Positions 8,450 to 17,411 of a stretch of 64,000 nucleotides of DNA are shown here, piece by piece. The DNA is from Dyadobacter alkalitolerans DSM 23607 (GTDB lineage: Bacteria; Bacteroidota; Bacteroidia; Cytophagales; Spirosomataceae). The notes beneath the pieces were generated by a model, which worked only from the letters and a program-made list of their open reading frames with translations, did not search any database and was not told the DNA's origin. The stretch covers positions 248,001 to 312,000 of the forward strand of contig NZ_AUAS01000004.1 in NCBI RefSeq assembly GCF_000428845.1, in the 5' to 3' direction. Each line of letters begins with the position of its first letter. Positions within the stretch are counted from its first letter, which is position 1. The position numbers and the translations under genes are program-made.

Positions 8450-10054
8450 ATGCATGAGAACCTGCTTTTTATCCTGGGACTTCTTTTTGCAGCTATGCTG
8501 CTCGTCATGCTCGCACAAAAGTTACGTATAGCTTATCCGATCTTTTTGGTGTTGGCCGGATTAGGCATTGGCTTTATTCCCGGCATACCGTTGTTAAAGT
8601 TGGAGCCCGAACTGATTTTTCTCGTTTTTTTGCCCCCATTGCTGTATGAAGCTGCGTGGTATACCTCTTGGAAAGAATTTAAAAAGTGGAGCGGCGGCAT
8701 TGCCATGCTGGCTTTTGGGTTGGTATTCATCACTTCGTTCGTCGTCGCGTATGCCGCCCATTCCTTTATTCCCGGATTTACATTGGCCTTGGGGTTTTTG
8801 CTCGGCGGCATCATTTCCCCGCCGGATGCGGTAGCCGCTACTACTGTCTTAAAGGGGCTTAAAGTACCGCGCCGAACCATTACAATACTGGAAGGCGAAA
8901 GTCTGGTGAATGACGCATCCTCCCTCATTGTTTTCCGATTTGCACTGGCGGCCATACTTACCGGAGCCTTCTCCATGCAACAGGCAACCGGGCAATTCTT
9001 TTTGGTTGCGGGCATGGGGATCGTTGTGGGCCTGGCCGGTGCGCATGTAATGTATGTAATCCATCGTTTTATGCCCACGTCGCCTGCCATTGATGCCACG
9101 TTAACAGTAATGACGCCATACATCCTGTTTCTATCGGCAGAGCATTTTCATTTTTCGGGCGTGATGGCCGTCGTGAGCGGAGGCTTGTTCATGTCTTTCC
9201 GTGCGCATGAAATGTTTAAGACTGGTAGGACAAGGGTGAATATGACGGGGGTATGGCACACGCTTATTTTTGTACTGAATACCCTGGTATTTATCTTGAT
9301 TGGGCTGAATTTGCCGGAGATCGTGCGTGGCCTTGGCGATGTATCCATGGCAGAGGCTATCAAATACGGCATTTTTATCAGTTTCATTGCAGTTGGGATC
9401 AGGCTTTTATGGGTATTCTCTAGCGTGCATATTCTGCGCTGGTTCAGCAAAAAGGAAAAATTAAAGCCATCGCCAGGCTGGAAAAATCCACTCATCATTG
9501 GCTGGGCAGGCATGCGCGGTGTGGTATCACTGGCAACGGCCTTATCCATACCGTTGTACATGAATGATGGAAAAGCCTTCGCCCACCGCGATCTGATCAT
9601 CTTCATCACCTTCGTGGTGATCTTTATCACCCTTGTTTTCCAGGGATTAACCCTTCCAGCAGTTATCAAATTAACCGGCATTGGTGAACTTGACCCGATA
9701 CTTCCTGACCATGAACAACATGCTGGCATCAAGCTCAGGCTGGATACCGCGGCGCTGCAGCGGCTGAATGCGCGACACACCTTGGCCAGCGGCAATAGCC
9801 TATTGAAGGGTTATGCCAAGAAACTTGAACGCGAAATTGAAGGGCAACAAGAGTACCTGAGGTCTGCCGAAACATGTATCAACAGGAACGCTGAAAGGGA
9901 GGAATTTCAGCAGGTAATGGCCGATATCCACGATCATCAGCGGAAAGAACTATCTAAAATGAAAAACGAAAAAGTCTATACAGACGAAGCGATACGCAAG
10001 GCGGAACAAATGCTGGACATCAACGACCTGCGCGTATCTGAAAGTCCGCTTTGA
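8450..10054 (+). CDS. CPA1-family Na+/H+ antiporter
   Basis: A 534-residue integral membrane protein of the monovalent cation:proton antiporter-1 family. About twelve hydrophobic segments are followed by a charged cytosolic tail of about 110 residues (from roughly 420). Family marks are GGIISPPDAVAATTVLKG with the ion-binding Asp, GESLVNDASSLIVFRFAL, and GWAGMRGVVSLATALSIP near the end of the membrane part. It would exchange internal Na+ for external H+ at the inner membrane, helping pH and salt homeostasis. It lies directly behind the porin-like gene (6 bp), suggesting a joint envelope-stress role. Specific ions are not determined by the sequence. Confidence 0.92.
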   Translation: MHENLLFILGLLFAAMLLVMLAQKLRIAYPIFLVLAGLGIGFIPGIPLLKLEPELIFLVFLPPLLYEAAWYTSWKEFKKWSGGIAMLAFGLVFITSFVVAYAAHSFIPGFTLALGFLLGGIISPPDAVAATTVLKGLKVPRRTITILEGESLVNDASSLIVFRFALAAILTGAFSMQQATGQFFLVAGMGIVVGLAGAHVMYVIHRFMPTSPAIDATLTVMTPYILFLSAEHFHFSGVMAVVSGGLFMSFRAHEMFKTGRTRVNMTGVWHTLIFVLNTLVFILIGLNLPEIVRGLGDVSMAEAIKYGIFISFIAVGIRLLWVFSSVHILRWFSKKEKLKPSPGWKNPLIIGWAGMRGVVSLATALSIPLYMNDGKAFAHRDLIIFITFVVIFITLVFQGLTLPAVIKLTGIGELDPILPDHEQHAGIKLRLDTAALQRLNARHTLASGNSLLKGYAKKLEREIEGQQEYLRSAETCINRNAEREEFQQVMADIHDHQRKELSKMKNEKVYTDEAIRKAEQMLDINDLRVSESPL

Positions 10055-10089
10055 CTGATAATTTTCAACTAATAAACTTAATGTTCTAA

Positions 10090-10428
10090 CTGCGTGCGGT
10101 ACAGTTGGCTGGCCGCGCCGGTGTGACCAACATTCTGGTGCAAGAGGATATTGGGACCAGACTGCTAAATGATATCGCCGGGCAAGCTGACTATCCGGAC
10201 GAACAAACGGAGATCGTACGCGGGCTCATCGCCCGAAATTGTGAGAATGCGGTACCGGTTAGTCTATTAGAGAAAGTGTTCTGGGATGCGCATCCTTGGC
10301 GTGGCCTTCGTTACCATCCTGCTGAGCATCCTGGCCAGCCGGCCACAACGTTCTTTCCTACGCTTATATGGTATTCATTGGCGGCCTTGCCGTCTCGATC
10401 GTGGCCTTTTTTATCGCGACAAGGTAAA
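10090..10428 (+). pseudogene. Frameshifted remnant of a small membrane-protein gene
   Basis: No single frame gives a credible protein; the longest (from a TTG at 10105) turns into a Pro/Arg-rich nonsense tail. Read across frames there is protein-like sequence: LLNDIAGQADYPDEQTEIV in the first, then MRILGVAFVTILLSILAS from ATG 10289, and finally SYAYMVFIGGLAVSIVAFF ending IATR-stop near 10428 in the third. The last two are typical transmembrane helices. At least two frame changes are therefore needed, and there is no ATG at the front. I read it as a broken gene; clustered sequencing errors are the alternative. The rest of 10055-10628 shows nothing else. Confidence 0.5.
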
Positions 10429-10628
10429 GTTGTCAGGATAGACAATTGTCGACGTCATTTTTTACCATATCTCATCGCCTTGAAACGTCTTGCTGTAGCA
10501 TTTTTACATTGTAAATGAATAAAGCATTCACTTGGGGACGGTCGGATATATTGGTACAAGCCATATCAGCAAAACAGGAAAGTAATTCAAATTTTTAATT
10601 TCAACTCGCAAATTTAAGTAACTACATT

Positions 10629-11597
10629 ATGAAAGCAGCAGTGCTAAACGAGTTCGGCTCGGTTGATAAGTTTGAAATATTAGATGTCCCAACCCCAAAA
10701 CCAGCATCTGATGAAGTACTTGTAAAAGTGCTGGCAACATCAGTGAATCCGCTGGATTTTCAGGTCCGCCGGGGGGATTATAAAAATGAATTGCAGCTTC
10801 CGGTCATTACCGGGCATGATGTGTCCGGGGTGATCACTGAGATCGGAGCAGGTGTTAAAAATTTTAAGGTCGGTGATGAGGTGTATTATACTCCCGAAAT
10901 TTTTAACGGACATGGAAGTTATACAGAATATCATGTTGCCAAGGAGTCCATAATAGGTATCAAACCGAGAAACGTGAGCCATTTAGAAGCCGCAACATTT
11001 CCCTTAGCAGCCGGTACTGCCTGGGAAATGCTTTATACCAGGGCGCAACTTAAGATCAATCAAACGATCTTGATACATGGTGGTGCAGGCGGCGTCGGGA
11101 TACCCACCGTTCAAATAGCCAAGGTTATGGGCGCGACCGTTTACACGACAGCAAGAACAGTGCACCATAACTTTCTCAAGGGACTTGGAGCGGATCATAC
11201 CATTGACTATGAAAAGGTAAGTTATATAGATACGGTGCTAGATCTGACAGATAACAAAGGCGTGGACGTTGTGATCGATACTATTGGCGGTGACACGCTT
11301 TCGGACAGCGGTAAGATTTTAAGTCAAATGGGACAGGTCGTAACATTAGTTGACATTGAACAGCCGCAAAACCTGATACACGCCTGGGGGAAAAATGCGA
11401 CTTATCATTTTGTATTTACCAGGCAGAGCAGAAACAAATTGGACGAACTTACAAAGCTGATAGAGGCCGGGAAGCTAAAGCCGGTGTTGAACAAGGTTTT
11501 CCCTTTGTCAGAAATAGGTAAGGCCCATAGTCTGCTGGAATTTAGGGACAGTGATGAAGATTTCTATGGAAAGATCGGTGTAGAGATAGGTAATTAA
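10629..11597 (+). CDS. NAD(P)-dependent quinone oxidoreductase-like protein (zinc-free MDR family)
   Basis: A 322-residue medium-chain dehydrogenase/reductase. The N-terminal GroES-like domain (about 1-125) has SVNPLDFQVRRGDY and PVITGHDVSGVI; the Rossmann domain has ILIHGGAGGVGIPTVQIAK with the glycine-rich nucleotide motif (about 150-165), and GVDVVIDTIGGDTL. The cysteine and histidine ligands of zinc alcohol dehydrogenases are absent, which fits the quinone oxidoreductase branch. Likely cytosolic NADPH-dependent reduction of quinones or reactive carbonyls. It precedes two small NTF2-fold genes on the same strand (26 bp to the first). Confidence 0.9.
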   Translation: MKAAVLNEFGSVDKFEILDVPTPKPASDEVLVKVLATSVNPLDFQVRRGDYKNELQLPVITGHDVSGVITEIGAGVKNFKVGDEVYYTPEIFNGHGSYTEYHVAKESIIGIKPRNVSHLEAATFPLAAGTAWEMLYTRAQLKINQTILIHGGAGGVGIPTVQIAKVMGATVYTTARTVHHNFLKGLGADHTIDYEKVSYIDTVLDLTDNKGVDVVIDTIGGDTLSDSGKILSQMGQVVTLVDIEQPQNLIHAWGKNATYHFVFTRQSRNKLDELTKLIEAGKLKPVLNKVFPLSEIGKAHSLLEFRDSDEDFYGKIGVEIGN

Positions 11598-11623
11598 AAC
11601 AGTCATTTAAACAAATATCAGGT

Positions 11624-11953
11624 ATGAACAATCAAGATATTTTTATAAAGGCGAACAAGGCTTTGGCGGAAGGAAACTACGTCGAATTCATAACATACTG
11701 CACCGAAGATATTAAATGGGAAAACGTCGGCGGAAAAACCTTCAATGGAAAGGCCGAACTTTATAAGTACATAAGTTCGGCCTATGATGGGATAACATTT
11801 ACAACAGAAAATCACATCAAAGAAGATGATTTTGTAGTTGAGCTTGGTCAGATAGTGTTCGAAAAAAACGGCGAGTCAAAAAGGAGTTCCTATTGCGACG
11901 TTTGGAATTTTAAGGCTGGAATGATAAGTCAAGTAACTTCGTTTGTGATCTGA
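11624..11953 (+). CDS. NTF2-like/SnoaL-domain protein, first of two paralogues
   Basis: A 109-residue NTF2-fold protein: helix IFIKANKALAEGNYVEFIT, then YCTEDIKWENVGGKTFNGKA and C-terminal strands with YCDVWNFKAGMISQVTSFV. It is clearly related to the next gene (12067-12417): both share the pattern A.A.A.G......F..CTEDI......G.KT..GK and YCDVWxF..G. No catalytic residues can be assigned. It follows the oxidoreductase gene by 26 bp and is probably co-transcribed. Confidence 0.8.
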   Translation: MNNQDIFIKANKALAEGNYVEFITYCTEDIKWENVGGKTFNGKAELYKYISSAYDGITFTTENHIKEDDFVVELGQIVFEKNGESKRSSYCDVWNFKAGMISQVTSFVI

Positions 11954-12066
11954 GAAAGCATGGCAATTGAAATCAACCCTGCAGAGACTGGCGTGGATAC
12001 TTGAATTTATGGAGGCCTCCCGATGTAAAATCATCATAACAAACTTGATATAATCCTTATTTCAAT

Positions 12067-12417
12067 ATGAATTTAGATAACAAGGCAACATTATTAAAAG
12101 CAAATGATGCGGTGGCCAAAGGAGATAATGAAGGATTTCTGTCGTTTTGTACCGAGGATATCCAGTTTGAATTCGTCGGTGATAAGACTCTCCAAGGGAA
12201 GGATGCCGTTCGGGCATATATGAAAATGGCATATATGGAGCCGCCGGAGTTTAATGTTGAACATTTAATCGCCGAAGGTGATTTCGTTTCAGCAATTGGA
12301 GAAATCAGCTTGAAGGACGATAGCGGAAAAAAGATCAACTACTCCTACTGCGATGTCTGGCGTTTTCAGGATGGCAAGATGGCCCAGCTGAGAGCATTCG
12401 TCATCGAAATCCCATAG
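12067..12417 (+). CDS. NTF2-like/SnoaL-domain protein, second paralogue
   Basis: A 116-residue relative of 11624-11953. It shows the same order of elements: helix LLKANDAVAKGDNEGFLS, FCTEDIQFEFVGDKTLQGKD, and SYCDVWRFQDGKMAQLRAFV. The tandem pair probably arose by local duplication and has since diverged strongly. The fold is secure; the role is not. Small members of this family behind an oxidoreductase often act as accessory or detoxifying enzymes, but this is only context. Confidence 0.8.
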   Translation: MNLDNKATLLKANDAVAKGDNEGFLSFCTEDIQFEFVGDKTLQGKDAVRAYMKMAYMEPPEFNVEHLIAEGDFVSAIGEISLKDDSGKKINYSYCDVWRFQDGKMAQLRAFVIEIP

Positions 12418-12449
12418 ACATATTTTAAAAAAATGTATTACTTCGTAGT

Positions 12450-12492
12450 CCAGCACTCATGCAGAGAAACGAATCTCCAGTGCTGGTCTTTT
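12450..12492 (+). terminator. Candidate rho-independent terminator
   Basis: CCAGCACT (12450-12457) pairs with AGTGCTGG (12479-12486) and is followed by TCTTTTG, 33 bp after the stop of the second NTF2-like gene. The loop is long (21 nt) with some internal pairing (GAGA/TCTC), so this is a moderate candidate for ending the oxidoreductase transcript. Confidence 0.45.
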
Positions 12493-12651
12493 GTGCCCTT
12501 TTCTCCCTCAAAGTGTGCTCGCTACACACGCTCATTACAGCACAATAGCTAATTGGTTTGGGTTACCCCGGTATCGACGCCTTCCCCTCGTAATTGAAAA
12601 GGTATACATTTTCACTGTTGGCATTTACAAAACCCCTGTTTGAATAATTTT

Positions 12652-12683
12652 TTTTTTCGCATTTGCTTGCCAAGGTACCTTTG
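12652..12683 (+). promoter_or_regulatory. Candidate Bacteroidota promoter for the lipoprotein-LytS-LytTR operon
   Basis: TACCTTTG (12676-12683) matches the Bacteroidota -7 consensus TAnnTTTG exactly and lies 22 bp before the ATG at 12706. The -33 position is a run of T at about 12652-12657 instead of a clean TTTG. Predicted only from motif and spacing. Confidence 0.45.
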
Positions 12684-12705
12684 TTAAAAATAATAATCAT
12701 TTAAA

Positions 12706-13107
12706 ATGAAAGTATTAATTCACTTACTGGTCATCCTGTTCATTACTTTATTAGCAGCATGCTCTAAGCCATCATATTTTGGGAAGACCTATTCACCTAC
12801 TCAGAATGTAGATATTTATCTCGAAAAGGCAGATGTAAAAAGAAATTACATTACGATGGGTTCCACCAAACTTGCAAAAGGATTCGGTTCAATAGACGCT
12901 GCGCAGCAAAAAGTGATAGAGTTGGGTAAGAGCAAAGGTGCAGACGGCGTAATTTTGAATCTTACGGAAGAGGTGGTATCTACCCAGCAGAACGGCACAG
13001 CAGTAGCGTCCAAAACGAAAAAAGAGAAAGTTGTTGCTACCAATTCCTCATCAACAACGGATATTAAGCAAAAAAGCATTGTAGCCACATTCATTAAGTA
13101 CGAATAG
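12706..13107 (+). CDS. Small lipoprotein of unknown function
   Basis: A 133-residue lipoprotein: hydrophobic signal LIHLLVILFITLLAAC with a good lipobox (LAAC, Cys at 19), then a compact domain with AKGFGSIDAAQQKVIELGK and KGADGVILNL, and a Ser/Thr/Lys-rich C-terminus. I do not recognise a named family, although the GADGVI-type strand is common in small Bacteroidota and proteobacterial lipoproteins. It ends 1 bp before the histidine kinase gene, so it is the first gene of the operon and may act in or report to the envelope signal sensed by that kinase. Localisation is well supported, function is not. Confidence 0.75.
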   Translation: MKVLIHLLVILFITLLAACSKPSYFGKTYSPTQNVDIYLEKADVKRNYITMGSTKLAKGFGSIDAAQQKVIELGKSKGADGVILNLTEEVVSTQQNGTAVASKTKKEKVVATNSSSTTDIKQKSIVATFIKYE

Positions 13108-13108
13108 G

Positions 13109-14194
13109 ATGTTAAAAGCGGTCCTGAACTTTTTTAGAGTAAACTATAAGCGGTTGGTATTATTAGCCTTGTTCTCTTTGCTGGTTTACGGTTCGTTTTT
13201 TTTGCTTTCGTACGTGGTTAACCCGGCACAGACCGTACAAAACTTTGCTGGCCGGACTGGGTTGCTCTTTAATACACTGATTTTCATTATTGAGTCAGTA
13301 ATCACTTATTATATTCTAATTTTTGTGGTGATACTTCCTGCGATGCGTAAGGAAGTCAGTGTTCGCAGCGCTGTCATTATTGGGTTACTGTTGTTCATCG
13401 TCAAGTTTGCGTACGACTACATTTTCTTTTTGATGGAGAGAGCACAGCAAGCACGCGACATGACTGATTCTTCCCCAGCGGGTCTGCCTGAACATAGTAT
13501 GAGATGGGTGTTGATTATCTCTTATGTATTTGTCCTCGTCACAGGCTTTTCAGTAGCACTTTTGGTTGAACGGGTCCAAAAAGGCAGAGAGCGCATCATG
13601 CTTGAAAAGGATAAGACCGAAGCAGAACTGAAAGCCTTAAAGCACCAGATTAACCCTCATTTCTTATTTAACTCATTGAGCTTTATTTATGGAAAGGTCA
13701 TCAAACAAGATAAAGAAACTGCGGATTCCATACTAATGCTGGCCAACATTATGCGGTATGCTTTGGGAAAAAACACCCGCATTGACGGCACCGTCAATAT
13801 TATGGATGAATTGGAGCATCTTAAAAATGTGATTGAGATTAACCAGCGTCGCCATAATTATCAATTAAATATCCGCTACGACGAACAGATTGATGATCAG
13901 TCTACCAGCATCGTCCCACTGGTATTGATCACACTCGTTGAGAATGCTTTCAAGCACGGTGACCTGCATGACCCTGCTCATCCGTTAATGATCAGAATTA
14001 ATACATGCGTGGATGAATTAACATTTGATATCAGTAACAAAAAGGGAAAAGGATTGAAAGAACTTTCAAATGGAATCGGTCTTCATAACATCAGGCAGCA
14101 GCTGAATTTAACATACGGCAACCGGTCAGCGTTCCTTGTAGATGAAGATGAAACCCATTTTAAAGTATCATTGAAAATAACATTTCCAGCATGA
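13109..14194 (+). CDS. LytS-type sensor histidine kinase
   Basis: A 361-residue membrane kinase of the His_kinase (LytS/YehU) type. Four hydrophobic segments fill the first 160 residues, followed by a short coiled linker (ERIMLEKDKTEAELKALKHQ) and the phosphoacceptor motif HQINPHFLFNSLSFI (about residues 174-188). The ATPase part has LVENAFKHG (N box) and NGIGLHNIRQQL (G box). It would autophosphorylate at the inner membrane and pass the phosphate to the response regulator, whose ATG overlaps its stop by 4 bp (14191-14194). The stimulus is unknown; the upstream lipoprotein suggests an envelope signal. Confidence 0.92.
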   Translation: MLKAVLNFFRVNYKRLVLLALFSLLVYGSFFLLSYVVNPAQTVQNFAGRTGLLFNTLIFIIESVITYYILIFVVILPAMRKEVSVRSAVIIGLLLFIVKFAYDYIFFLMERAQQARDMTDSSPAGLPEHSMRWVLIISYVFVLVTGFSVALLVERVQKGRERIMLEKDKTEAELKALKHQINPHFLFNSLSFIYGKVIKQDKETADSILMLANIMRYALGKNTRIDGTVNIMDELEHLKNVIEINQRRHNYQLNIRYDEQIDDQSTSIVPLVLITLVENAFKHGDLHDPAHPLMIRINTCVDELTFDISNKKGKGLKELSNGIGLHNIRQQLNLTYGNRSAFLVDEDETHFKVSLKITFPA

Positions 14195-14928
14195 TTGATT
14201 GCATTATCATTGACGATGAGCAGCATGCCATCGATTTATTGAAAGAACATATAAGTCAGGTGCATTTCTTGAAATTGGTTGGCTCAGAGACGAATCCCAT
14301 AAAAGGTTTGGCCATGATCGGTGATCTCAAACCCGGGCTTGTGTTTCTGGATGTTCAAATGCCTAATCTGACCGGAATAGAAATATTGAAGCTGATCAGC
14401 AATGATTGCCATGTAATTTTGACTACGGCTTACAAGGAATATGCGCTGGACGGATTTGAGCATGCCGTGGTAGATTATTTGTTAAAACCGATCCCGTTTT
14501 TAAGGTTCCTGAAAGCCGTTAACCGTTTATGGACCATTCAAAATAATGTTCGTCCGGTTAACGATCAGGATCATTATGTTTTTGTAAAAACAGAACAAAA
14601 GGGCAAGCTATTAAAAATTGATTCTCGCAGAATAACTTACATTGAAGGACAAGGTAATTACGCGACAATCCACATGAATGATCAGCGCAAGATTACCGCC
14701 TATTTAAAATTGAAGGAGTTGGCCGAACATCTATCCTCGATGGGTTTTGTGCGCATCCACAAGTCTTTTATCATTTCGCTGAGCCACCTAACCGCAGTTG
14801 AGGGCAATATGGTGAGGATCGTCGATGAAGAGCAACCTATTACAATCGGCGAAGCCTATCGCAAGGATTTTTTTGATATGATCAATTCCAAGTTGCTTTC
14901 TATGCCTCCCAATAATTCAATAGAATAA
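14191..14928 (+). CDS. LytTR-family response regulator
   Basis: A 245-residue response regulator. The receiver domain (1-120) has IIDDEQHAIDLL (acidic pocket), the phosphoacceptor Asp in GLVFLDVQMPNLTG (about residue 54) and YLLKPIPFLRFLKAV with the conserved Lys. A linker leads to a LytTR DNA-binding domain (about 145-240) with RITYIEGQGNYATIH and FVRIHKSFIISL. It is translationally coupled to the LytS-like kinase and would regulate promoters with two direct-repeat sites. The downstream secreted protease and barrel genes are candidate targets by position only. Confidence 0.93.
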   Translation: MIDCIIIDDEQHAIDLLKEHISQVHFLKLVGSETNPIKGLAMIGDLKPGLVFLDVQMPNLTGIEILKLISNDCHVILTTAYKEYALDGFEHAVVDYLLKPIPFLRFLKAVNRLWTIQNNVRPVNDQDHYVFVKTEQKGKLLKIDSRRITYIEGQGNYATIHMNDQRKITAYLKLKELAEHLSSMGFVRIHKSFIISLSHLTAVEGNMVRIVDEEQPITIGEAYRKDFFDMINSKLLSMPPNNSIE

Positions 14929-14948
14929 TTTAATTAACAAATAGTTTT

Positions 14949-15977
14949 ATGAAACGTATTAATCTTTTCGCGGTAATTTTTACCGTCTCATTTGTGCTGC
15001 TTTTTAGCTGCAAAGAGATCATGGATCATCCGGTTAATCCGGATTTACCAGAAGTGATTCCTACGCCTTGTGAAGGCATTAGCCCTTCAAATCTGTGGCT
15101 TTTAAAGCAAATCAGCGGTTGGAGTAAAGGGGCCATAAGCATACTCAGTAATGAAGAGGCGGCGAAGATGGCCATTTTTGTTGCAATATTTACTGAGGAA
15201 GATTCTGAAAATCAATATTATGGTGTGAAAGGTGAGTATACTGCTCAGCTAAAAAGGACATTTAAAGATCTGCAAGGTTTCTGGGACATTAATTCAGACA
15301 ACATCATTATGGCCGCAGCCCATGGCTCCATGTTGCAGGACCGGGATAAAGTTATCAAAGTGTATCAAGCTGAATATGGATATAGCGTTGAGAAGGCTAA
15401 TAAATATGCTGATTCGCTGGCTACGTTGTTCAAGACTTATCCGGAATATCTGAACGGAAATCATCCTTTTTTCACTTTTAATGCATACGCCCACCAGCAG
15501 AAAAATTATCCAGTCGCTGGTCAGGTAAAGGATAAAATCGTTTTTGGAGATGCGCTTTTGCAGCCTTTTGATGCGCTTGGCTACGGAGATATTGCGCCGC
15601 AGGCTATTCTGGCCCATGAATACGCGCATCATATCCAGTATGATTTGGGAATAAAAGATTATGGTATCCCACTAACCTCGGCAGGTAATCGCCGCACCGA
15701 ATTAATGGCCGATGCATACGCAGCTTACTTCCTCTCGCACTCTCGGGGAGCAGCTATGGAGTGGAAAAGCATGCAAAGAGTCGCGGAAGTGTTTTCGTAT
15801 CTTGGCGATTGTGATTTTGAAAGTGAGCTGCACCATGGCACTCCTGTTCAGAGAAAGGCTGCGACCGAGTGGGGGTATAACCTGGCTAATAAAGCAGACC
15901 CAAAAGACCATATCATAAGCAGCCGCGAATTTGCGGGCCTATTTGATGCAAACTTAAAAGATATTGTAAAAAATTAA
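14949..15977 (+). CDS. Lipoprotein with a zinc-metallopeptidase HExxH motif
   Basis: A 342-residue protein with a lipoprotein signal (FTVSFVLLFSC, Cys at about 21). The zinc site is clear: AILAHEYAHHIQYDLG carries HExxH (about residues 222-226), and RRTELMADAYAAYFLSH supplies the downstream Glu/Asp typical of M48/neutral zinc peptidases. The N-terminal two hundred residues are not recognised. It starts 20 bp after the LytTR gene, so it probably belongs to the same transcript, and it would act at the cell envelope. Substrate unknown. Catalytic competence is plausible as all expected ligands are present. Confidence 0.8.
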   Translation: MKRINLFAVIFTVSFVLLFSCKEIMDHPVNPDLPEVIPTPCEGISPSNLWLLKQISGWSKGAISILSNEEAAKMAIFVAIFTEEDSENQYYGVKGEYTAQLKRTFKDLQGFWDINSDNIIMAAAHGSMLQDRDKVIKVYQAEYGYSVEKANKYADSLATLFKTYPEYLNGNHPFFTFNAYAHQQKNYPVAGQVKDKIVFGDALLQPFDALGYGDIAPQAILAHEYAHHIQYDLGIKDYGIPLTSAGNRRTELMADAYAAYFLSHSRGAAMEWKSMQRVAEVFSYLGDCDFESELHHGTPVQRKAATEWGYNLANKADPKDHIISSREFAGLFDANLKDIVKN

Positions 15978-16036
15978 TCCCGGCGCACGATTGCTATTTT
16001 TTTTTCAATTACAATTTACATTAAATCAATATCCAC

Positions 16037-16705
16037 ATGAAAAACATGATGATTGCGCTGTGTATGCTCACGATCAGCTACACGGCAAATGCACAATACG
16101 ACCCAGCTTTTAGATTCGGAATCAAAGCAGGCGCTAATTTATCCAATATCAATGGCAGTAACGATTTAAGCCTTTCACCAGGCGGTAATGCATTCAATTT
16201 CAGGGACAACGATAACCGTTCACTTGGGTTCGCAGGTGGTGTTTTCTTTCGTTTTGGTAAAACGTTCTATATCCAGCCAGAGATTTTATTATCGCAAAAA
16301 GGCGGCAAGTTCAATGTATATAAGGACGGTGTGCTGAACGATGGGAAAGTGGATGTGCGTTTTTCCAACTTTGATCTTCCTTTGCTTTTTGGGGGGCGTA
16401 TCGCAAAATTAGTTCGTATAAATGTTGGTCCAATGGCATCGCTCAGATTAAATAAGAATGGTAAAATCAGTGATTCATTTGATGATGTAACAGGCACGAA
16501 TTCAGGAGCGGAATTTAAAAACCGATTAGCATTCGGTTACCAGGCAGGCGTTGGCCTCGACCTTGGAAGACTTAGTCTGGATGTGCGTTATGAGGGCAAT
16601 TTCACTGACATTATGAAACTTCAGTTCAGTAATGCTACAACCGCCGCGCAATTTGGTAAAAAGAGCAACCTGTTCCAGGCAACACTGGGCTTTACCATTC
16701 TTTGA
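16037..16705 (+). CDS. PorT-like outer-membrane beta-barrel protein
   Basis: A 222-residue protein with a signal peptide (MKNMMIALCMLTISYTANAQ) and an eight-stranded OmpX/PorT-like barrel: FRFGIKAGANLSNING at the mature start, FYIQPEILLSQKGGKFN, LDLPLLFG-type strand (NFDLPLLFGGRI), GYQAGVGLDLGRLSLDVRYEG and a last strand ending ATLGFTIL. This arrangement is very common in Bacteroidota and usually has no assigned function. It is 59 bp downstream of the protease gene and may be part of the same envelope response. Confidence 0.87.
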   Translation: MKNMMIALCMLTISYTANAQYDPAFRFGIKAGANLSNINGSNDLSLSPGGNAFNFRDNDNRSLGFAGGVFFRFGKTFYIQPEILLSQKGGKFNVYKDGVLNDGKVDVRFSNFDLPLLFGGRIAKLVRINVGPMASLRLNKNGKISDSFDDVTGTNSGAEFKNRLAFGYQAGVGLDLGRLSLDVRYEGNFTDIMKLQFSNATTAAQFGKKSNLFQATLGFTIL

Positions 16706-16730
16706 TTAACGATTTCTGAAATTAGGCGGC

Positions 16731-16753
16731 AGTGTATAAAGTTTGGATACACT
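16731..16753. promoter_or_regulatory. Perfect 7-bp inverted repeat upstream of the second Crp/Fnr gene
   Basis: AGTGTAT (16731-16737) and ATACACT (16747-16753) are separated by 9 bp and lie 76 bp before the regulator ATG at 16830. No T-run follows, so an operator (perhaps autoregulatory) is slightly likelier than a terminator of the barrel gene. Confidence 0.35.
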
Positions 16754-16829
16754 TGCTAGAAGTTAGCCTGCAATAATGCGATCAGATTAAAAGCGTATAT
16801 ATATGACCGTAATTTTTAACAGTGATTAG

Positions 16830-17411
16830 ATGTTTGAGAAACTTATTAGATACGTTGAGGGATATTCAGGCTTACAAGTGAATTGCTCAGAACTAGAATT
16901 GATTAAAAGTAAATTTCAAGCAAAAACCCTACGCAAAAGGCAATACTTATTAAGAGCAGGTGATGTATCAAAGTACTCTGCGTTCATCACAAAGGGAGCG
17001 ATGCGCCAGTTTTGCATTGATGAAAAAGGAAACGAGAAAATCGTTCAGCTTTTTATTGAAAATTACTGGGCAGACGACCGCGCAAGCTTAACTTCACTTG
17101 AACCATCGGAGTACAATATTCAAGCGTGGGAAGACACTGAAATGTTGATTATCTCACTCAAAGATATCTATGAGCTTAAAGATAATATCCCTGCAATAGC
17201 ACAAATGCTAAGAGTAATGGATGATAGGCACGTTATTGCTTTGAACAAAAGAATAAATTCAATGATATGCACCACAGCAGAGATGCGGTACCAGGAATTC
17301 GAAAGGAAAAATCCGCATTTTCTACAACGGTTCCCACAACATTTCATCGCGTCATATTTGGGGATAACCAAAGAATCATTAAGTAGATTAAGAAGACAAA
17401 GCTGCGGTTAG
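16830..17411 (+). CDS. Crp/Fnr-family transcriptional regulator
   Basis: A 193-residue regulator with the same layout as the one at 5730-6314: beta-roll with RKRQYLLRAGDVSKYSAFI, GAMRQFCIDEKGNE and ENYWADDRASL, then a C-terminal helix-turn-helix (FPQHFIASYLGITKESLSRL). The two share many residues (KRQYLLRAGD/RKEYFLQAGD, KGAMR, QHxIASYLGI) and are paralogues. It lies upstream of an area of broken genes (17647-18885), so it may once have controlled them. Effector unknown. Confidence 0.9.
   Translation: MFEKLIRYVEGYSGLQVNCSELELIKSKFQAKTLRKRQYLLRAGDVSKYSAFITKGAMRQFCIDEKGNEKIVQLFIENYWADDRASLTSLEPSEYNIQAWEDTEMLIISLKDIYELKDNIPAIAQMLRVMDDRHVIALNKRINSMICTTAEMRYQEFERKNPHFLQRFPQHFIASYLGITKESLSRLRRQSCG

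Noticed and set aside
10105..10518. 137-codon frame as an intact gene
   Set aside because: It needs a TTG start, its second half is Pro/Arg-rich nonsense, and better membrane-like sequence lies in the other two frames, so a broken gene is the better reading.
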